Shown: positions 44,619-56,632 of the stretch, piece after piece | Layout of the letters: the number at the start of each line of letters is the position of its first letter | Position numbering within the stretch: position 1 is the stretch's first letter | Assembly: GCA_028274465.1 (NCBI GenBank) | Contig: CM051456.1 | Coordinates: forward strand, 101,779,348 to 101,843,347 | DNA from: Plantago ovata | Lineage: Eukaryota > Streptophyta > Magnoliopsida > Lamiales > Plantaginaceae | Reading direction: 5' to 3' | Length of the DNA: 64,000 bases | The notes under the pieces: model-generated | Told to the model about the DNA's origin: nothing | What the model saw: the letters and a program-made list of their open reading frames with translations, nothing else | Database searches by the model: none | Translations under genes and position numbers: made by a program

Positions 44619-46544
44619 CAGCGTAATATATTATATGTTTGTTTATCCATGTTTGTGTTTACATACGTAATTATATATTACATCAGGAATATAGCATGTC
44701 ATATCTTTATCTGGTTGGTCTGTATAGATATCAAACATGTCCCTTGTGGATAGATGACTGATCACATAATTAGTGGGAACTATGTGAATTATCATCTATC
44801 CAAAATTCTCCCTAGTCGAAGCTCATCTCGGATGTAGGGGTCTGAATGAGGCAATGGAGACTAGTATGCGTGGAGGTTATACTTGTTAGAGCAAGTGTGA
44901 GTCGATCCCACGACCACGAAACGGATCGTTAGACGAATTCATCATGTTCCCATAACTGCGCATAGTTGTTCGGGGAGGATTATAATTAATCCGAACAATG
45001 TAAGAACCCACCGGATACTCCCATCGATGTATATTCTACACTGAAGGGTCTATGGGAACCAGAGTTGTCAAAGTGATGTCATTCTTCCGTTGACTCCCAT
45101 GACTTTATCATCACATTTGTTGCCCCATGTCTTTGGAAGGAATCCAATGCCCGCTCTGAATAAGCATCCTGCTACGGCCCTTCTGGGATCATGGCTACAT
45201 TACAAATATGGATGATAAGTGTTCCTCTGATAATTCATCTCTCATGTGTAACATTGGAGAGAACTGCTCAAGTCGTTCATAGTTGTGTTGCTAAAACCGC
45301 TGGCCAGCGTATGGATATATTTATGAATGGTCATAAGATATATCACATTAACCAAACAACTCACTGAAGACACCATGAGTGTTTTATTGGGATATACACT
45401 TCATCGATCCTAGATGCATTCGAGTCAGTCAGATGAAAGGACCTTACCATCACCGCATTGAGTGCAACAGGCTTCAACAACGAAAGGGTAGCTTTGAGAA
45501 ACCTCTCAAACGTCCTCATGTATTAATATTGCAAATGAGACCGTATAGGAATCCCATGACGCCTAGTAAGGTTACTAGCTTAATACACTGAGGCCCTATG
45601 AGTCACACTATTTGGTGATTCAGCTTATTCGCATGACCATGAAGATGGGATTATAATTAATCAAGATTAATTATAATTAGTTGTGGTACAATTAATATTA
45701 TGAGAATATTAATTGAATTAATTGTATTTAAGATAATACAATTAAAGATTATACTTTAGAAATATAATTGAGGTTGGAATCAAAAGGATATATTAATTAA
45801 AGATTAATATATGCACATGAGCAAAATCTAATTGAGTTAAAATTGCCTTAGACTTGCATCTGGGACCCACCTTATTCCCATGAGGCGCGGACGCCACATA
45901 GGGAGACTCCTTCCTCCAATCAAACTTATGGGGCAAGTATTTCCTAATTCAGTTATGATTTAATTTGGAATCAACATGAACATTAAGAGGTTACCTTGTG
46001 CAATAATAGAATTCTTATTCCTTTTAGGAGTCTAATAGAATGTTCTTTAGACTTCTATTGACCACTATATAAGTAGATGGTTAGAGAGCTTTTTCGATAC
46101 ACATTAAACATTCACTCTTCTATTCTTTCAAAAGAGAAAATAAAAAGCTCTCTCTCTCCTCCTACCTCACCGCCGCCGCCGCCCCCTTCTCTGGTCAACT
46201 GAGTTTGACTCGAGTATATCCTAGCATTCTCTCGATAAGCTGTTCATCCGTGTAAAAAGCTGGAAACTAACCTTTATTGTTTTGGAGATAATCAAGAAAA
46301 CATATTAGATATCTTCGACTTCAATGAAGGAGAAGATACACCATACTATTACGAAGATCATATCGATTGTGCTATCGATTTTGTTTTAATTCTTGCTTTC
46401 GGAGTATTGTAAGTCTTCTAACTAATGTGATTCAATATACGTTATATGCATGATCAATTAGTATGCATGTTAAGAAATTTTGAAATTCCGGTGCACCACC
46501 CTAGGGGTAATTCTGACCATATTTTCTTACCGTGGTATCGGAGC
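44619..46544 (+). mobile_element. LTR E: 5'-truncated copia LTR with primer-binding site
   Basis: It aligns with LTR D from D position 41013 onward, so its first 82 bp are missing. It has a TATA box near 46063-46070, the acidic exon-like segment, and an end at 46531 (ATTTTCTTACC). TGGTATCGGAGC at 46533-46544 follows, one mismatch from the initiator-Met primer site. It is therefore a 5' LTR plus the start of an internal region, the rest being lost. Confidence 0.85.
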
Positions 46545-47922
46545 GCATGCTAATCGAAAAACAACTTTATGATTGATTGTTAATGAGAAAAAAATAATAG
46601 AAAAATAAAGAGTTGCATGAAGTTGAGCCAAAACATCAAATAATATTTTAAAAATAGTTAAAACCTCCAAAACTTCAATTATTAAAATATGGATGTTATT
46701 AAAATATGGAAGAAGTATGCCATAACAGAACCATTTTGGGGGCTGGCAGGCTGCACGTTACTTAAAAAGGTTACAAAAAACTTATGAAACGAAACGAGAA
46801 AGTGTCGAATCAGACAGCACTAAGCGCTAAAGTAATCATCAAATTAAAATAATGAGAAAAAGGTTTTGTCGATTTGATTATTTTTGTTTGCTTTTTCTAT
46901 GCATGGTAAAAGAATAAAAGAAAATATTATGTCGTGTGTACATGCAATTGGTTGATTGATTTACTTATAAAAGTTGAAGAAAAAGCGAAAGAGCCAAAAG
47001 GCCATAATAATAATTAAAACTGCACATGGCTTTTCAGGCCTATTTGCCATTTATATTCCTACGATTACAAACACATGCTGCACATAATACATATCGACCG
47101 GATTGGATTCCACTTTCCCCACGATGTGGTGGATGGTAAGGTGAGGTAAATTGGTGTAAATTGAGTAGTAGTAATTACAGTAGTGTTGTTATGTGAGTAG
47201 TCGAGGACTCAATTTGACTAGGATCTTATTTTTCTAATAAGTCGAGTATAATTCAGTTCGATAATACTTGTGAGGCTCGATAAGGTTCGTCATCATATTC
47301 ATACATATATACCATAGCATTCAATCTAGCTAACTAGGTCCATAATTATATTTGACCCGAAGTTATAAGGGTGCTCGATTGGCAAGGATGCTAGAGTATC
47401 AAGGAGAGGTTGAAGTTCAAACCTAATGGAATTATGAGGTTGGTATATGTATATTTAAGTTATAAGTTGATAATGTTACTCATTTACGACCTAAACCATC
47501 TAAATATGTATTATGTCATTCAAGTATCAAGCCCAACATTTTTATTTCCATTTTATCACAGACTCAGCTAGATTATTTCAAGTTAGATTAAGCCAAAACA
47601 AGTCGAGCTGAAGTATATATTTATATAACTCTCATCTGAGCTCATGTTTAAATTTTAACTTGATTTTTCAATGAACTGAGTTTAGGCTTAACTTGACAAG
47701 ATCAATTTAGTCCGTATTTATGAAGTAGTGTTGAGACCAATTGTTTGTTATTAAACAAAACTTGTTTGTTAAAGGGTTTAATTCGTTGGGAGTTATAATT
47801 AGATGGTCCAATGGAAGGGAATTGGGATAGTAAAAGAGATTTGCAAGGTCTGGTCCCTAATAGATACATAAGTCGGTTTAGATGTGAATATATAAGGTGA
47901 TATAGTATTTTTATAGTATAGG
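46545..47922. other. AT-rich sequence without recognisable genes
   Basis: The first 150-200 bp probably belong to the leader of the LTR E element. Beyond about 46735 I see no ORF, repeat or RNA gene, only AT-rich intergenic sequence. Confidence 0.6.
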
Positions 47923-48638
47923 TGTAACGCCCCGGTAATTTAGAGGATTAAAGGGTTGAGAACGCTACTCATGTCAACAAGGTGCACCTTTCTTTTCGGG
48001 AATCCACCTAGAAGAACTTCAGAGTTAAGCGTGCTTGCTCTGGAGCAATTATAGGATGGGTGACCCACTGGAAAGTTCCCGATGTGCGTACGAGTGAGGA
48101 CAAAATGCGCGGATTAGAACACGTGTTGGTCTGTGGGGCCAGCATATCACCCCGGAGAGCAGTCCAGGAGTAACCGCGCCAGCCCAAAGTGTCGGGCCTT
48201 TGGTCGATTAGTGGCCGGGGCGTTACAAATGGTATCAGAGCCGAACCAGCCCAAAACCCACAAGGGGTGCACGGTTGGTTGGGACAAAGTCATGGCGCAA
48301 CGGGGACGTTGCGCAATTCAAGGTGGGGTGAATGTAACGCCCCAGTAATTTAGAGGCTTAAAGGGGTTGAGAACGCTACCCATGTCAACAAGGTGCACCT
48401 TTCTTTTCGGGAATCCACCTAGAATAACTTCAGAGTTAAGCGTGCTTGCTCTGGAGCAAATCTAGGATGGATGACCCACTGGGAAGTTTCCGGTGCGCGT
48501 ACGAGTGAGGACAAAGTGTGCAGATTAGAACACGTGTTGGTCTGTGGGGCCAGCATATCACCTCGGAGAGCAATCCAGGAGTAACCGCTTCGGTCCAAAG
48601 GGTCAGACTTTCGGCCGATTAGTGGCCGGGACGTTACA
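47923..48638 (+). mobile_element. Cassandra TRIM retrotransposon, complete
   Basis: The two LTRs are 305 bp (47923-48227) and 306 bp (48333-48638), TGTAACGCCCC to GTTACA. The imperfect TSD is ATAGG / ATAAG. TGGTATCAGAGCC (48230-48242) is the initiator-Met primer site, and a purine tract (AAGGTGGGGTGAA) precedes the 3' LTR. There is no ORF. Each LTR contains 5S rRNA-like sequence, the hallmark of Cassandra, which is thought to be read by RNA polymerase III and mobilised by other elements. The LTRs differ from each other at a modest number of positions. Confidence 0.93.
47990..48095 (+). promoter_or_regulatory. 5S rRNA-like segment in Cassandra 5' LTR (pol III internal promoter)
   Basis: AGAGTTAAGCGTGCTTG and AGGATGGGTGACCCACTGG match the box A and box C parts of plant 5S rRNA. 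The start of the 5S unit is diverged. A second copy sits in the 3' LTR (about 48401-48500). It is not a functional 5S gene. Confidence 0.85.
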
Positions 48639-49625
48639 ATAAGTGTAAGAGTAATTGTAATATTTGACGTTTAGAAAATAAAAAATAAAAATCGTTGAAG
48701 TAAGGGTCGCGTAGCACTTCGAGATAGTCTCGAGTCTCGACCGGGTTGACATGATTATATTGGCAATGTAGTACTACTATAGTATCAGTCTGGATAAGGG
48801 AAGGCAACTGATGGAGAAAGGTGACAGCAAAATTGAAGTGGCTGCACATGTAGCAGAACTAAACACAGACAAAGTTATGCATTTGGGCCAGCTTTGCTTG
48901 CGCCATCTCCCTTTCCCATAATTTACTAGTAATAAATTTAGACAACCCTTTCCTTTATTTATCTATTTATTTATCATTATAATTATTTAAAAAACATTAT
49001 TAACCAAGTCAAATCAAGTAAAAATAAATAAAAATAAAAGAATTTATAAACTTGTATTAGCTTAATATTCAAATTGTAGTATAAGCTTTTAAAAGCTAAA
49101 ACCTGAAATATTTTATAACAATTTAAAGTTTAAAATGTTAAAAATAATTAATAATTGCTAAATAATAGGTTCGATTTTATATAAGAAATATTTATATACG
49201 ATAAAATAATTAATTCCAAAGCGAACCATGCTTCACTTGGGAGTAATAGTGAAATGTGTGACTGACTCAGAAAATTGAATTCTCAAGATGATATCTGGCA
49301 CTAGAAAGTGTGTTAGTTTGTGCGCGTCTGCATGTGTGCGGACAAATTTCCTAAAAAATGATATTTGTCGTCTTTATAATACCAATATATCACTTGGAAA
49401 TTAAACATTGATAAGTGTATCTAGGACGTTTACATATTTAAATTGTAAACGTTTTATTTCAAAATATGAACCCACAATATACTACTCTACACTTGATGTG
49501 CTCAAAGTTAATTACCCTAAAAGCAATAAAGCAGACGCAGTTTTAGAAGTTTGAACATGGGGTCGCATCCCTCGAGAAATTAATCAGCTAGATGTGTAGA
49601 ATGAATAAGTTTTGCTTAACATGAA
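48639..49625. other. AT-rich intergenic sequence
   Basis: No gene or repeat boundary is visible. Long A/T stretches lie around 48950-49200. Confidence 0.6.
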
Positions 49626-50575
49626 ATGTGGGATTTTGTTATTATGATTTTGTTTTTAATCCTTCAGAACATCAATCTTTTCTTTCATTGTCCTGCATTT
49701 CAATGGTTTAGGCAAGCTTTTATGCCACCTATTCCAATAGAAAACTTGGCTAGTTTTGGTCAGGCCTTTTTCTTTTCCATCTTAATTCACATGCACATGT
49801 TGCCTTGCTGGTAGGATGCTGGACAATTTGAAAATTTAGGAACCTAGCTTTGTTTACTCATGAACATTTCACACTACAATCATTTCTTCATTGTGCTAGA
49901 CAGTCTCTTCTGCATATTGCTCCTGACTTACCAGTTGAAAGAAGGCCAGTCACTTGTAAATTCATTTGTCCACCACCTGAGGTGTTTTGTTTGTTTACTG
50001 ATGGGTCAGTCCTTGACAATGGGGATGCAGGTGTTGGTTGCATGTTAGTTGATAGTCAGGGTCACTTCCAGCAATGCATTGCACAGTTCATAGGCAAATG
50101 TGATCACCATACAACTGAACTTTGGGCCATCAAGGTTGGCTTACTTGCAGCTATAAGACTTCAGGTTGCTTCTCTTGTTATAAGAACTGACTCTCAGTAT
50201 GCCATTGCTGTGTTATGCAGGAATCTGGATCCTCCTCGTCCGGCCAGGCTTCTAGTGCGTGATATCAAGGAACTTGCTACAAATTTTGGGGACATCTACA
50301 TCCAAGGCATCTATAGAGAGAATAATGCTTCGGCAGATCTTCTGTCTAAAGTTGCTAGTAGTAGATTTCGGCATGAAGTAGTGTATTCCCAGTCCAGCAC
50401 TTTTTTGTCTCCGGTTATGTCCTGGACTTGTGATATTTTGCCTGTTTGGTTGAAAACTTGCTTAGAAGCGGATATATCTGGGGTGACCACCCGACTTGTG
50501 GGATCGGCCCTCGACCAAACATTGTACAGTCTTTAGGTTTGAATAAAAACTACTTCATCAAAAAAAATCAAATCA
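49626..50575 (+). pseudogene. 5'-truncated LINE: zinc-binding tail and RNase H
   Basis: 49626-49814 reads NINLFFHCPAFQWFRQAF, like the zinc-binding region at the end of plant LINE reverse transcriptases. Stops separate it from 49850-50536, a 228-codon frame with an RNase H fold: VFCLFTDGSVLDNGDAG (first Asp), TTELWAIKVGLLAA (Glu), VIRTDSQYAIAVL (second Asp) and ENNASADLLSKVA (last conserved segment). The end TTTGAATAAAAACTACTTC followed by an A-rich stretch (50557-50566) fits a LINE 3' end. A host RNase H-like gene is less likely, given the stops upstream and the truncation. Confidence 0.75.
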
Positions 50576-51308
50576 TAAATGAGACGCATCTAAACATCAT
50601 TCGAGATCAACACACATTAGTTTACGGACCGCATACAAACTTAAAGAAGTGTATACAAGGCACTCTGGCACGCTATCAATTACTTTACGCTTGATTCAAA
50701 CACATAGCAAGCGAGAAAACCCGCCCTTGATTAAGTAAACCTCTCGAATCAGACCATCTTGACTTGAAGTCAATCTTCCCCAGTGGCCAAAAGAGTCATC
50801 ATTCAATTCCGCATTGGATCTCAAGTCAAGTCAATTATATTGTCATACGATTGATTTCAATCACTATTTCTCTTTATCCATCCACTTACTTGAGCGTCGA
50901 AGTCCGTATGGCCAGCACCACACTCATGCTTCTATTAGAACCTTATGCTCTAGTGCGATCTTATTGCCTTGTAGGTCGTCGGTGTCCGCGCGATTCAATT
51001 ATAGTTTTTTTTTACATCTACAGGGTGACCTATTGTTTGGGAGGCCTAGGGAACTCCAAAACATGTTTTTATTTGCTTTTCAAAAATTTATGTGTCAAAG
51101 AAAATCGATATGCTATACCAAATTACATTCGTATAAATAATTTCTATTCAAAATCACATTTTTATACATTATTAGTATTATTATTACTATTATTTAGTTT
51201 TATTTAATAATAACTAGATTTTTATTATCACGCAAAATTGGAAAGAAGAGGCAAGTTGTGCTCCCACCCTTTATGAATACAAAAACTCAATTAAGAAAAA
51301 AGAAAAGG
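50576..51308. other. Unassigned sequence
   Basis: Only scattered short frames are open (for example 50764-51207, low-complexity and hydrophobic). I see nothing I can assign. Confidence 0.5.
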
Positions 51309-52037
51309 AAAAAATGGATCAAACCCCCCAAACTATTACCCTTTTGAGACTGTGCCCCCCAAACTAATAAGTTTGGTGATTAACCTCCTCAACTATCATA
51401 CTTTTGAGACAATGCCCCCTAAATATAAATTGAATAATAAACTCTTAACAAATCAACCAAATATGTTAATTTATTAGATGTTGTGATACAAAATTTACTT
51501 TTGTCGATTATCATGATATTTAAGTGTCGTTCAAGCTTTATTTTATAGTTTTGAAATAATTTATAATTAGTTCATCCTCCATTATTTTTATTAATTTTTT
51601 TATTAAATGTTTTGAAAACATTTTGACAACGAATATAATATTATTTATATATACTGTGAAACTACACTTACTTCGATGATAAATATAATATTATTTATAT
51701 ATGTTTTTAATGTAATTTAAAGTAATTTGTGGCAAAAATAAGTCAAAAAGGTCAATTATAAAGTAATTACGGAGGAAATATATTTTTTAATTTTTTGTAT
51801 GTCATGTAAAATATAACTTCGTAGCAATGCAATATATGAATAAATATTTTTTATGTGTTGGATATATAAAATTTAAATACCTATAAATGTTGTTTTATCT
51901 ATTTATTTGACTAAAAAAATCACTTCAGGGGGCATTGTCTCAAAAGTATAATAGTTGAGGGGGTTAATCCTAAATTTATTAGTTTGGGGGGCAAAGTCTC
52001 AAAAAGGTAATAGTTTGGGGGGTTTGATCCATTTTTT
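51309..52037. mobile_element. Long-TIR non-coding DNA transposon (MITE-like)
   Basis: The 5' arm (about 51309-51420) reads AAAAAATGGATCAAACCCCC and onward, and is mirrored by the 3' arm (about 51927-52037) with only a few mismatches, giving TIRs of about 110 bp. The 500-bp centre is AT-rich with no ORF. Arms of this length suggest a Mutator-type derivative, but A-rich flanks prevent a clear TSD call. Confidence 0.8.
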
Positions 52038-52062
52038 TCAAAAGAAAAACACCACTCCTAAC

Positions 52063-53302
52063 CTATGTTTTGAATCTCGTCTCAGAGCCCATCTCGGACG
52101 ACCTCCTGAGATGGGTCAACCCGGGTTATCTCGGAGGTTTGTCTAGGATGACGTCATAAATATGTAATTATATTTAATTAATAATAATAAATAAAATTTG
52201 AAATAATACAATATAATTTTGAATAATATTTCATATTTTATATTTATGTAATCTGAAAATAATATTGCAGAAAATGAGAGTCTCACTGCAATTTATAGAG
52301 CCATTCAAGAAATGATATCAAAATACTATTTGGGTCCATTTGCAATATAAAAAAAAGATCAGAGTATAGTAGTACACTCCTGTACTCCGTCACGTCACTA
52401 CTAATAACTCACTACATTTCTTCTATGTCCATCTTTGGATTCTTTACCTTCATTTATTTCTCACTAAGTAACTCACTACTTCATTTCTTTGGTCCACTTC
52501 TTTCTCTTCTTCTGATTTCTCAAATCTTGAATCACAAATATGAGCCATCGATCCCAACGAAACTTTGTAATTTCCGATCCTAAGCAACTACAACTCCTTT
52601 CTTTAATTCTTTCTCCTCTATTTTCTTTTTTTAAAGAGAATAAGTGCATTAAAAACTACGAGTCCGAAAGTACAGAATGAAATTTAAGTACACTTGTCTA
52701 ATCACATTAGCTAACCAATTTGGGCATACATCCCAAATTTAGACAAAAGTTGAATCCTCCGAGGACGATTCTGATTTTCCAAACTTCCGGGATCGACCTT
52801 CCAATGCCAACTTATCTGCTACACCATTGAGTTCCAGGTACACAAAATGTAATTCCACCTTCTGTACTAACTGCAACCGCCCACGTGCTTCCTGGAGGAG
52901 TAGTTCTTGATCTCTTGTGGCTGCCGAAACTTGTGGCCTGTTGATGCATGATTCCAGAATTTTAGAATCAGTGTTAATGATAATATTTTGACAGTCAAGT
53001 TTTTCACAAAGTTTTATGCCAAATAATAAGGCATGAGTTTGTTTGTACAACTTTTTATCTTCACTAACTTTCTCAGATCTGCACTTCCCGAATCTTCTAA
53101 ACATCAGATCTAACTTTTTTTTCTTTTTTTTTAAATTAAATTCCGGATCAACCCGGGTTGACCCGGTTTAACCGACTAAAATCTCGGAAAAATCCCGAGT
53201 TCCGAGTTTTTTCCGAATTTTCATGGAATCGTCCCGCTAAAGCCTCCGATTACCGGTTAAACCGGGTCAATCCGGGTTGACCCGGCGAGATTCAAAACAC
53301 AG
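52063..53302. mobile_element. TIR element with 8-bp TSD, carrying a LINE RNase H fragment
   Basis: The TSD CTCCTAAC stands at 52055-52062 and 53303-53310. TIRs of 17 bp (CTATGTTTTGAATCTCG at the left; CGAGATTCAAAACACAG at the right) pair with one mismatch. Subterminal regions are rich in CCCGGGTTGACCCGG-type repeats (52115-52130, 53144-53170, 53250-53285). An 8-bp TSD points to hAT. There is no transposase. A minus-strand RNase H-like frame sits inside (52739-53104). Confidence 0.8.
52630..53110 (-). pseudogene. LINE-type RNase H fragment inside the TIR element
   Basis: The frame 53104-52739 reads HALLFGIKLCEKLDCQNIII, NTDSKILESCI and FVYLELNGVADKLALEGR. These are the middle and end of an RVT-associated RNase H domain, with the first Asp region missing. 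After the stop, the sequence runs to an A-rich tail on the minus strand (about 52628), as expected for a LINE 3' end. It could be a nested truncated LINE or captured sequence. It is a different copy from the one at 49.8-50.5 kb. Confidence 0.6.
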
Positions 53303-53460
53303 CTCCTAACATTATTTGAGTGACTAACATAAAGAAGCTTGAGGCGCGAAAGAGTAGCCAACGCCTCCTGGTCAAGCTCCCCGAATATAGTGAAGGCAAA
53401 AGGGATGAACGAGTAGCCGTGTTCGGCACACTTGGACAAATACTTCATCTTCTTCTCCCT
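53303..53460 (-). pseudogene. Fragment of a LINE-associated or unknown coding sequence
   Basis: The minus-strand frame 53448-53310 reads KYLSKCAEHGYSFIPFAFTI and FGELDQEALATLSRL. I recall similar sequence at the ends of plant LINE-derived proteins (H-GYGFLPF-F--FGEL). The frame runs through the site where the 8-bp-TSD element inserted. Too short to define. Confidence 0.35.
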
Positions 53461-53470
53461 ATTATTATTA

Positions 53471-53700
53471 CTTCCTCCGTTTCATTAGTTACTTCCTAAG
53501 GGGACTATTCATCGCGACCTTTGACCACATATAACTTTTAAATTAAATTGTATCAATATAAATTAAAAGTTGATTATAAAAATATACTCCATTCAATTTT
53601 AATAATATAATTTTATTATATTTTCTCTAATGTACTTTAGGAGTCATGGTCAAAGGTCGCAATGAATAGTCCTTTTAGGAAGTTATTAATGAAATGGAGA

Positions 53701-53703
<3 letters not shown>
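53471..53703. mobile_element. Stowaway-like MITE
   Basis: The TSD is TA (53469-53470 and 53704-53705). Terminal repeats CTTCCTCCGTTTCATTA / TAATGAAATGGAGAAAG extend inward for about 50 bp with mismatches (GACTATTCATCGCGACCTTTGACCA-type arms). The element is 233 bp with an AT-rich core. This is the usual form of plant Tc1/mariner-derived MITEs. Confidence 0.85.

Positions 53704-53766
<63 letters not shown>
53704..53766. repeat. (TAT)n microsatellite
   Basis: About 21 perfect ATT/TAT units. A short stretch of the same repeat (53459-53470) lies on the other side of the MITE. Confidence 0.95.
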
Positions 53767-55326
53767 CTACCTATCTATCTTACATCTTACATAAATTACA
53801 TATTTAAACACAAAAAAAATCTAAATACCAAATACTACGAATTTTCCAAAACAATAAAAAAAAAAAAAAAAACCTTAATTTGTTTTGTTTCCACAAATTA
53901 AGAGTAAAATAAATTTTCACCAAATTAAGAATTCTTTATCATCCAATTCCAAACAAGCGTATATAATTGTACAAAAAGTTGCACATGACATGTTTAGTTT
54001 ATTTCCGTAAAATTCCACCGAAAATAATAAATAGGGCCCATCTCAATAATAATAAATTAATAATTGTTGAGAAAGGTACATCCATCCGTACACGTACCCG
54101 ACCGTAACACCTCACACAGTCACAATCGTTTGTCATCTGGCTTTATGCCAAATTGCCAACAAATGACAGAACACTAAACTAAACACACTTTCATTTCATT
54201 TTATTTCATCAGGTTAATTTGATGGGGAATAAAACAAACAATTCAATAAATATCCCCATAACCGATTGTTTCTTTTTGGCAGCAGTGGATTTTGCTATGT
54301 TCTTCACATATTTGTCACTTCCATTGCAGGCTTTTGAGCATTATGATCCTGTCATCTTCCCTTTCTTTACAGAATCAACACATCCTTGTAAAGAAAGGAA
54401 TTCCTCTGTAGGGAAATTTGACCTCACAAATTCCTGTAGGCAATTCCTAACAGTTAGTAACGCGAACAAATTGCAGCATAGCTTCAAATGGTAATACTGC
54501 ACCATTGAGTTCCACGAGCGATCATTAACTTCAAAGCACATTAAGCAGAATGCTGAAACAAAAAGCTATACTACTCGTATTATTCTAGCCAGGGGCGAAA
54601 CTGCACGGGTCAAATTTAAAAAAAAAAAAAGTACTAGTATTATTAAGTTTTGAAGTTGGATACATGTTAATTTGTTTGGGCTAATCTATTGGCTATTTCT
54701 CCGGTTAAGAAGGTAAATAGTTTAATTAGTTTATTTCTTTATTATTTTTGTATTTATATAATTTTGTTTCTTTGTTCTTTAATTAGAAATTACTTTTAAA
54801 TTATAATAATAAAATATTTAAGGAAAGTATATAATGTTATCAAAGCTACATTTTAGCTAAAATCTGGTGTCATATTTTTTATTTCTACCTTTTTGTTTAA
54901 TATATTATATCGTAAAATTTCTGGCTTTGATTCTAGCTGAAGAAGCTTACTTTCATTTCATGTGTTGGTATAATAAACTCGAGAAGTATAACATCCAAGA
55001 AAAAGCATTCTCCATTACAATTCCAAGTAACAAACAAAGTACATTAATGATTAAACACATAAAGTCCAGTCAAACTCTTGCTGTGCACTATTTTCTACTA
55101 ATTGTTTTTACTTCTATGAAGGCTGCCTATCCTCTAAACTATGACAAATTCCATGTTCTGCGTGATATTCAATCTATGTCCAGAAACAAACAAATATCAA
55201 GATAATGTAGCAATCCACAACATCTGAATTAACCTTTTGACAAAACAATTAAAGGATCACCCAGACCCCAAATTGCATAGTCTACACAAATTTGAATAAA
55301 ATTAATAAGAAGATAGTCAAATGCAC
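53767..55326. other. AT-rich intergenic sequence
   Basis: No gene identified. Short open frames (54219-54494, 54867-55205) lack any recognisable feature. A-runs occur at about 53856-53872 and 54619-54630. Confidence 0.5.
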
Positions 55327-55397
55327 CTAGTTTCTAATCTGTGCGACTGCCGGTGAACTATTTCCAAATGTTCTTGAATTAACAGTTGGAGGAGGCC
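55327..55397 (-). CDS. Possible last exon of an unidentified minus-strand gene
   Basis: Read on minus, a good splice acceptor (TGTATTTGTGGCAG|) is followed by an open frame PPPTVNSRTFGNSSPAVAQI ending RN and TAG (55327-55329). The composition is protein-like and unlike the surrounding AT-rich sequence. I do not recognise the protein. A chance frame cannot be excluded. Confidence 0.35.
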
Positions 55398-56541
55398 CTG
55401 CCACAAATACACTTCATCAAGTTAACAAAAATAGTACCTAGAAAAGACGGCGTTCAAGTAAAAATTAGATTAGGCTATATTTCAGCAACTTTATACAATT
55501 AGCAATGGGTAAAATCTGCTATTAGAAAGGCATCTTGTATGATTCCAGCTTAACTAAATAATCAAATAGAGCATGTTTATCGACTCATGTTCTGTTTATC
55601 CACTAGGTAAATGCAAGTGGATCTCAAGACTATCAACTGAGTGCCTTTTCCTATAATTAAGCAAGTCACATAAGCATAAACTGAACAATGCAGGACTTCA
55701 TGACACAAAAGCATGATAACGTATAATCTTGTCAGGAACCATGCTCATATTTTCATGTTTTCTGGAAGAAAGAAGAGAAATAAAAAAGCTGGCATGTTTT
55801 GTGATTAAACCCAAAATACTGAACCACTTACTCAGCAACCACAAGTTGATGACAAAATGTAGCTGTTAACAAAAGCAGTAAAGATAATAGACATTCCAAC
55901 AAAACACCACCACTAGCTATGCTAAAATGGAAGGACACAAATATTCAAATGAATTCCACAATCCACATAGTTAAGAAACAAACAAATAAATACATAAAAG
56001 CTACAGCTAAATAATAAGATAATATTCGAGCACTAGAGATCAGACTTCCTTATTCATGAACCGAAAATGGGATAGTCGAGGTGGAGTTTAAAATTCTGAC
56101 CAAAGAACATGGAGGGAATGAAAGTGAAGTCCCACGAATTTGTGGAATCAGTTTGAAACTCTCACAGGCCTGGCCTGTTTCTGTATATATTGATTTATTC
56201 CAATAATCAGACAGAACCATCTTAACACAATGATTAGTCTGGAATATAGAAACATTGTGAGGATTAGTTGAACATCCCAGGAAAACAATATCAGTCTGCA
56301 ATACAGCAATATTGTACTAAGGATTAATTGCACGTCTCAGGAAAACAATTTAAAGCTCAAATAGGAAGATTCATTCGCAAAAGACACCACAAGTAAGAAC
56401 CTGAACATGTTAAGAATGCTGGTAGGAAACCAAGACCGTGGAATGAAAGCATCTCAGAACAAATCAAGACAAGAAAAGCTAACATTTTTAACTTAGCAGC
56501 GAAAAAATAAAGAAGTGGTAACATAGAGCAGATCGTTGAAC

Positions 56542-56632
56542 CTGGGCAATGAATGAAACAATTGAGTATGTAGCATACATGACATATGTGTCTTTGATAT
56601 AGTTAAAGAAGTGAGATGAAAAATCTAAAGGG
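56542..56632 (-). CDS. Possible internal exon of an unidentified minus-strand gene
   Basis: On minus, acceptor CTCATTTACCAG| and donor GCCCAG|GTTCAAC enclose 91 nt, open in one frame (HFFNYIKDTYVMYATYSIVS and following), with the look of a membrane-segment-containing protein. The donor is not the strongest type. Its phase does not join directly to 55397, so other exons would be needed. Confidence 0.3.

Noticed and set aside
47990-48500. 5S rRNA genes
   Set aside because: The 5S-like parts are incomplete and diverged and sit inside LTRs of a Cassandra element with TSD and primer site.
50764-51207. 147-codon plus frame
   Set aside because: Overlapping frames are open too, the composition is low-complexity and hydrophobic, and no start context or domain supports it.
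53662-53901. 79-codon frame with a poly-Tyr run
   Set aside because: It is translation of the ATT microsatellite.
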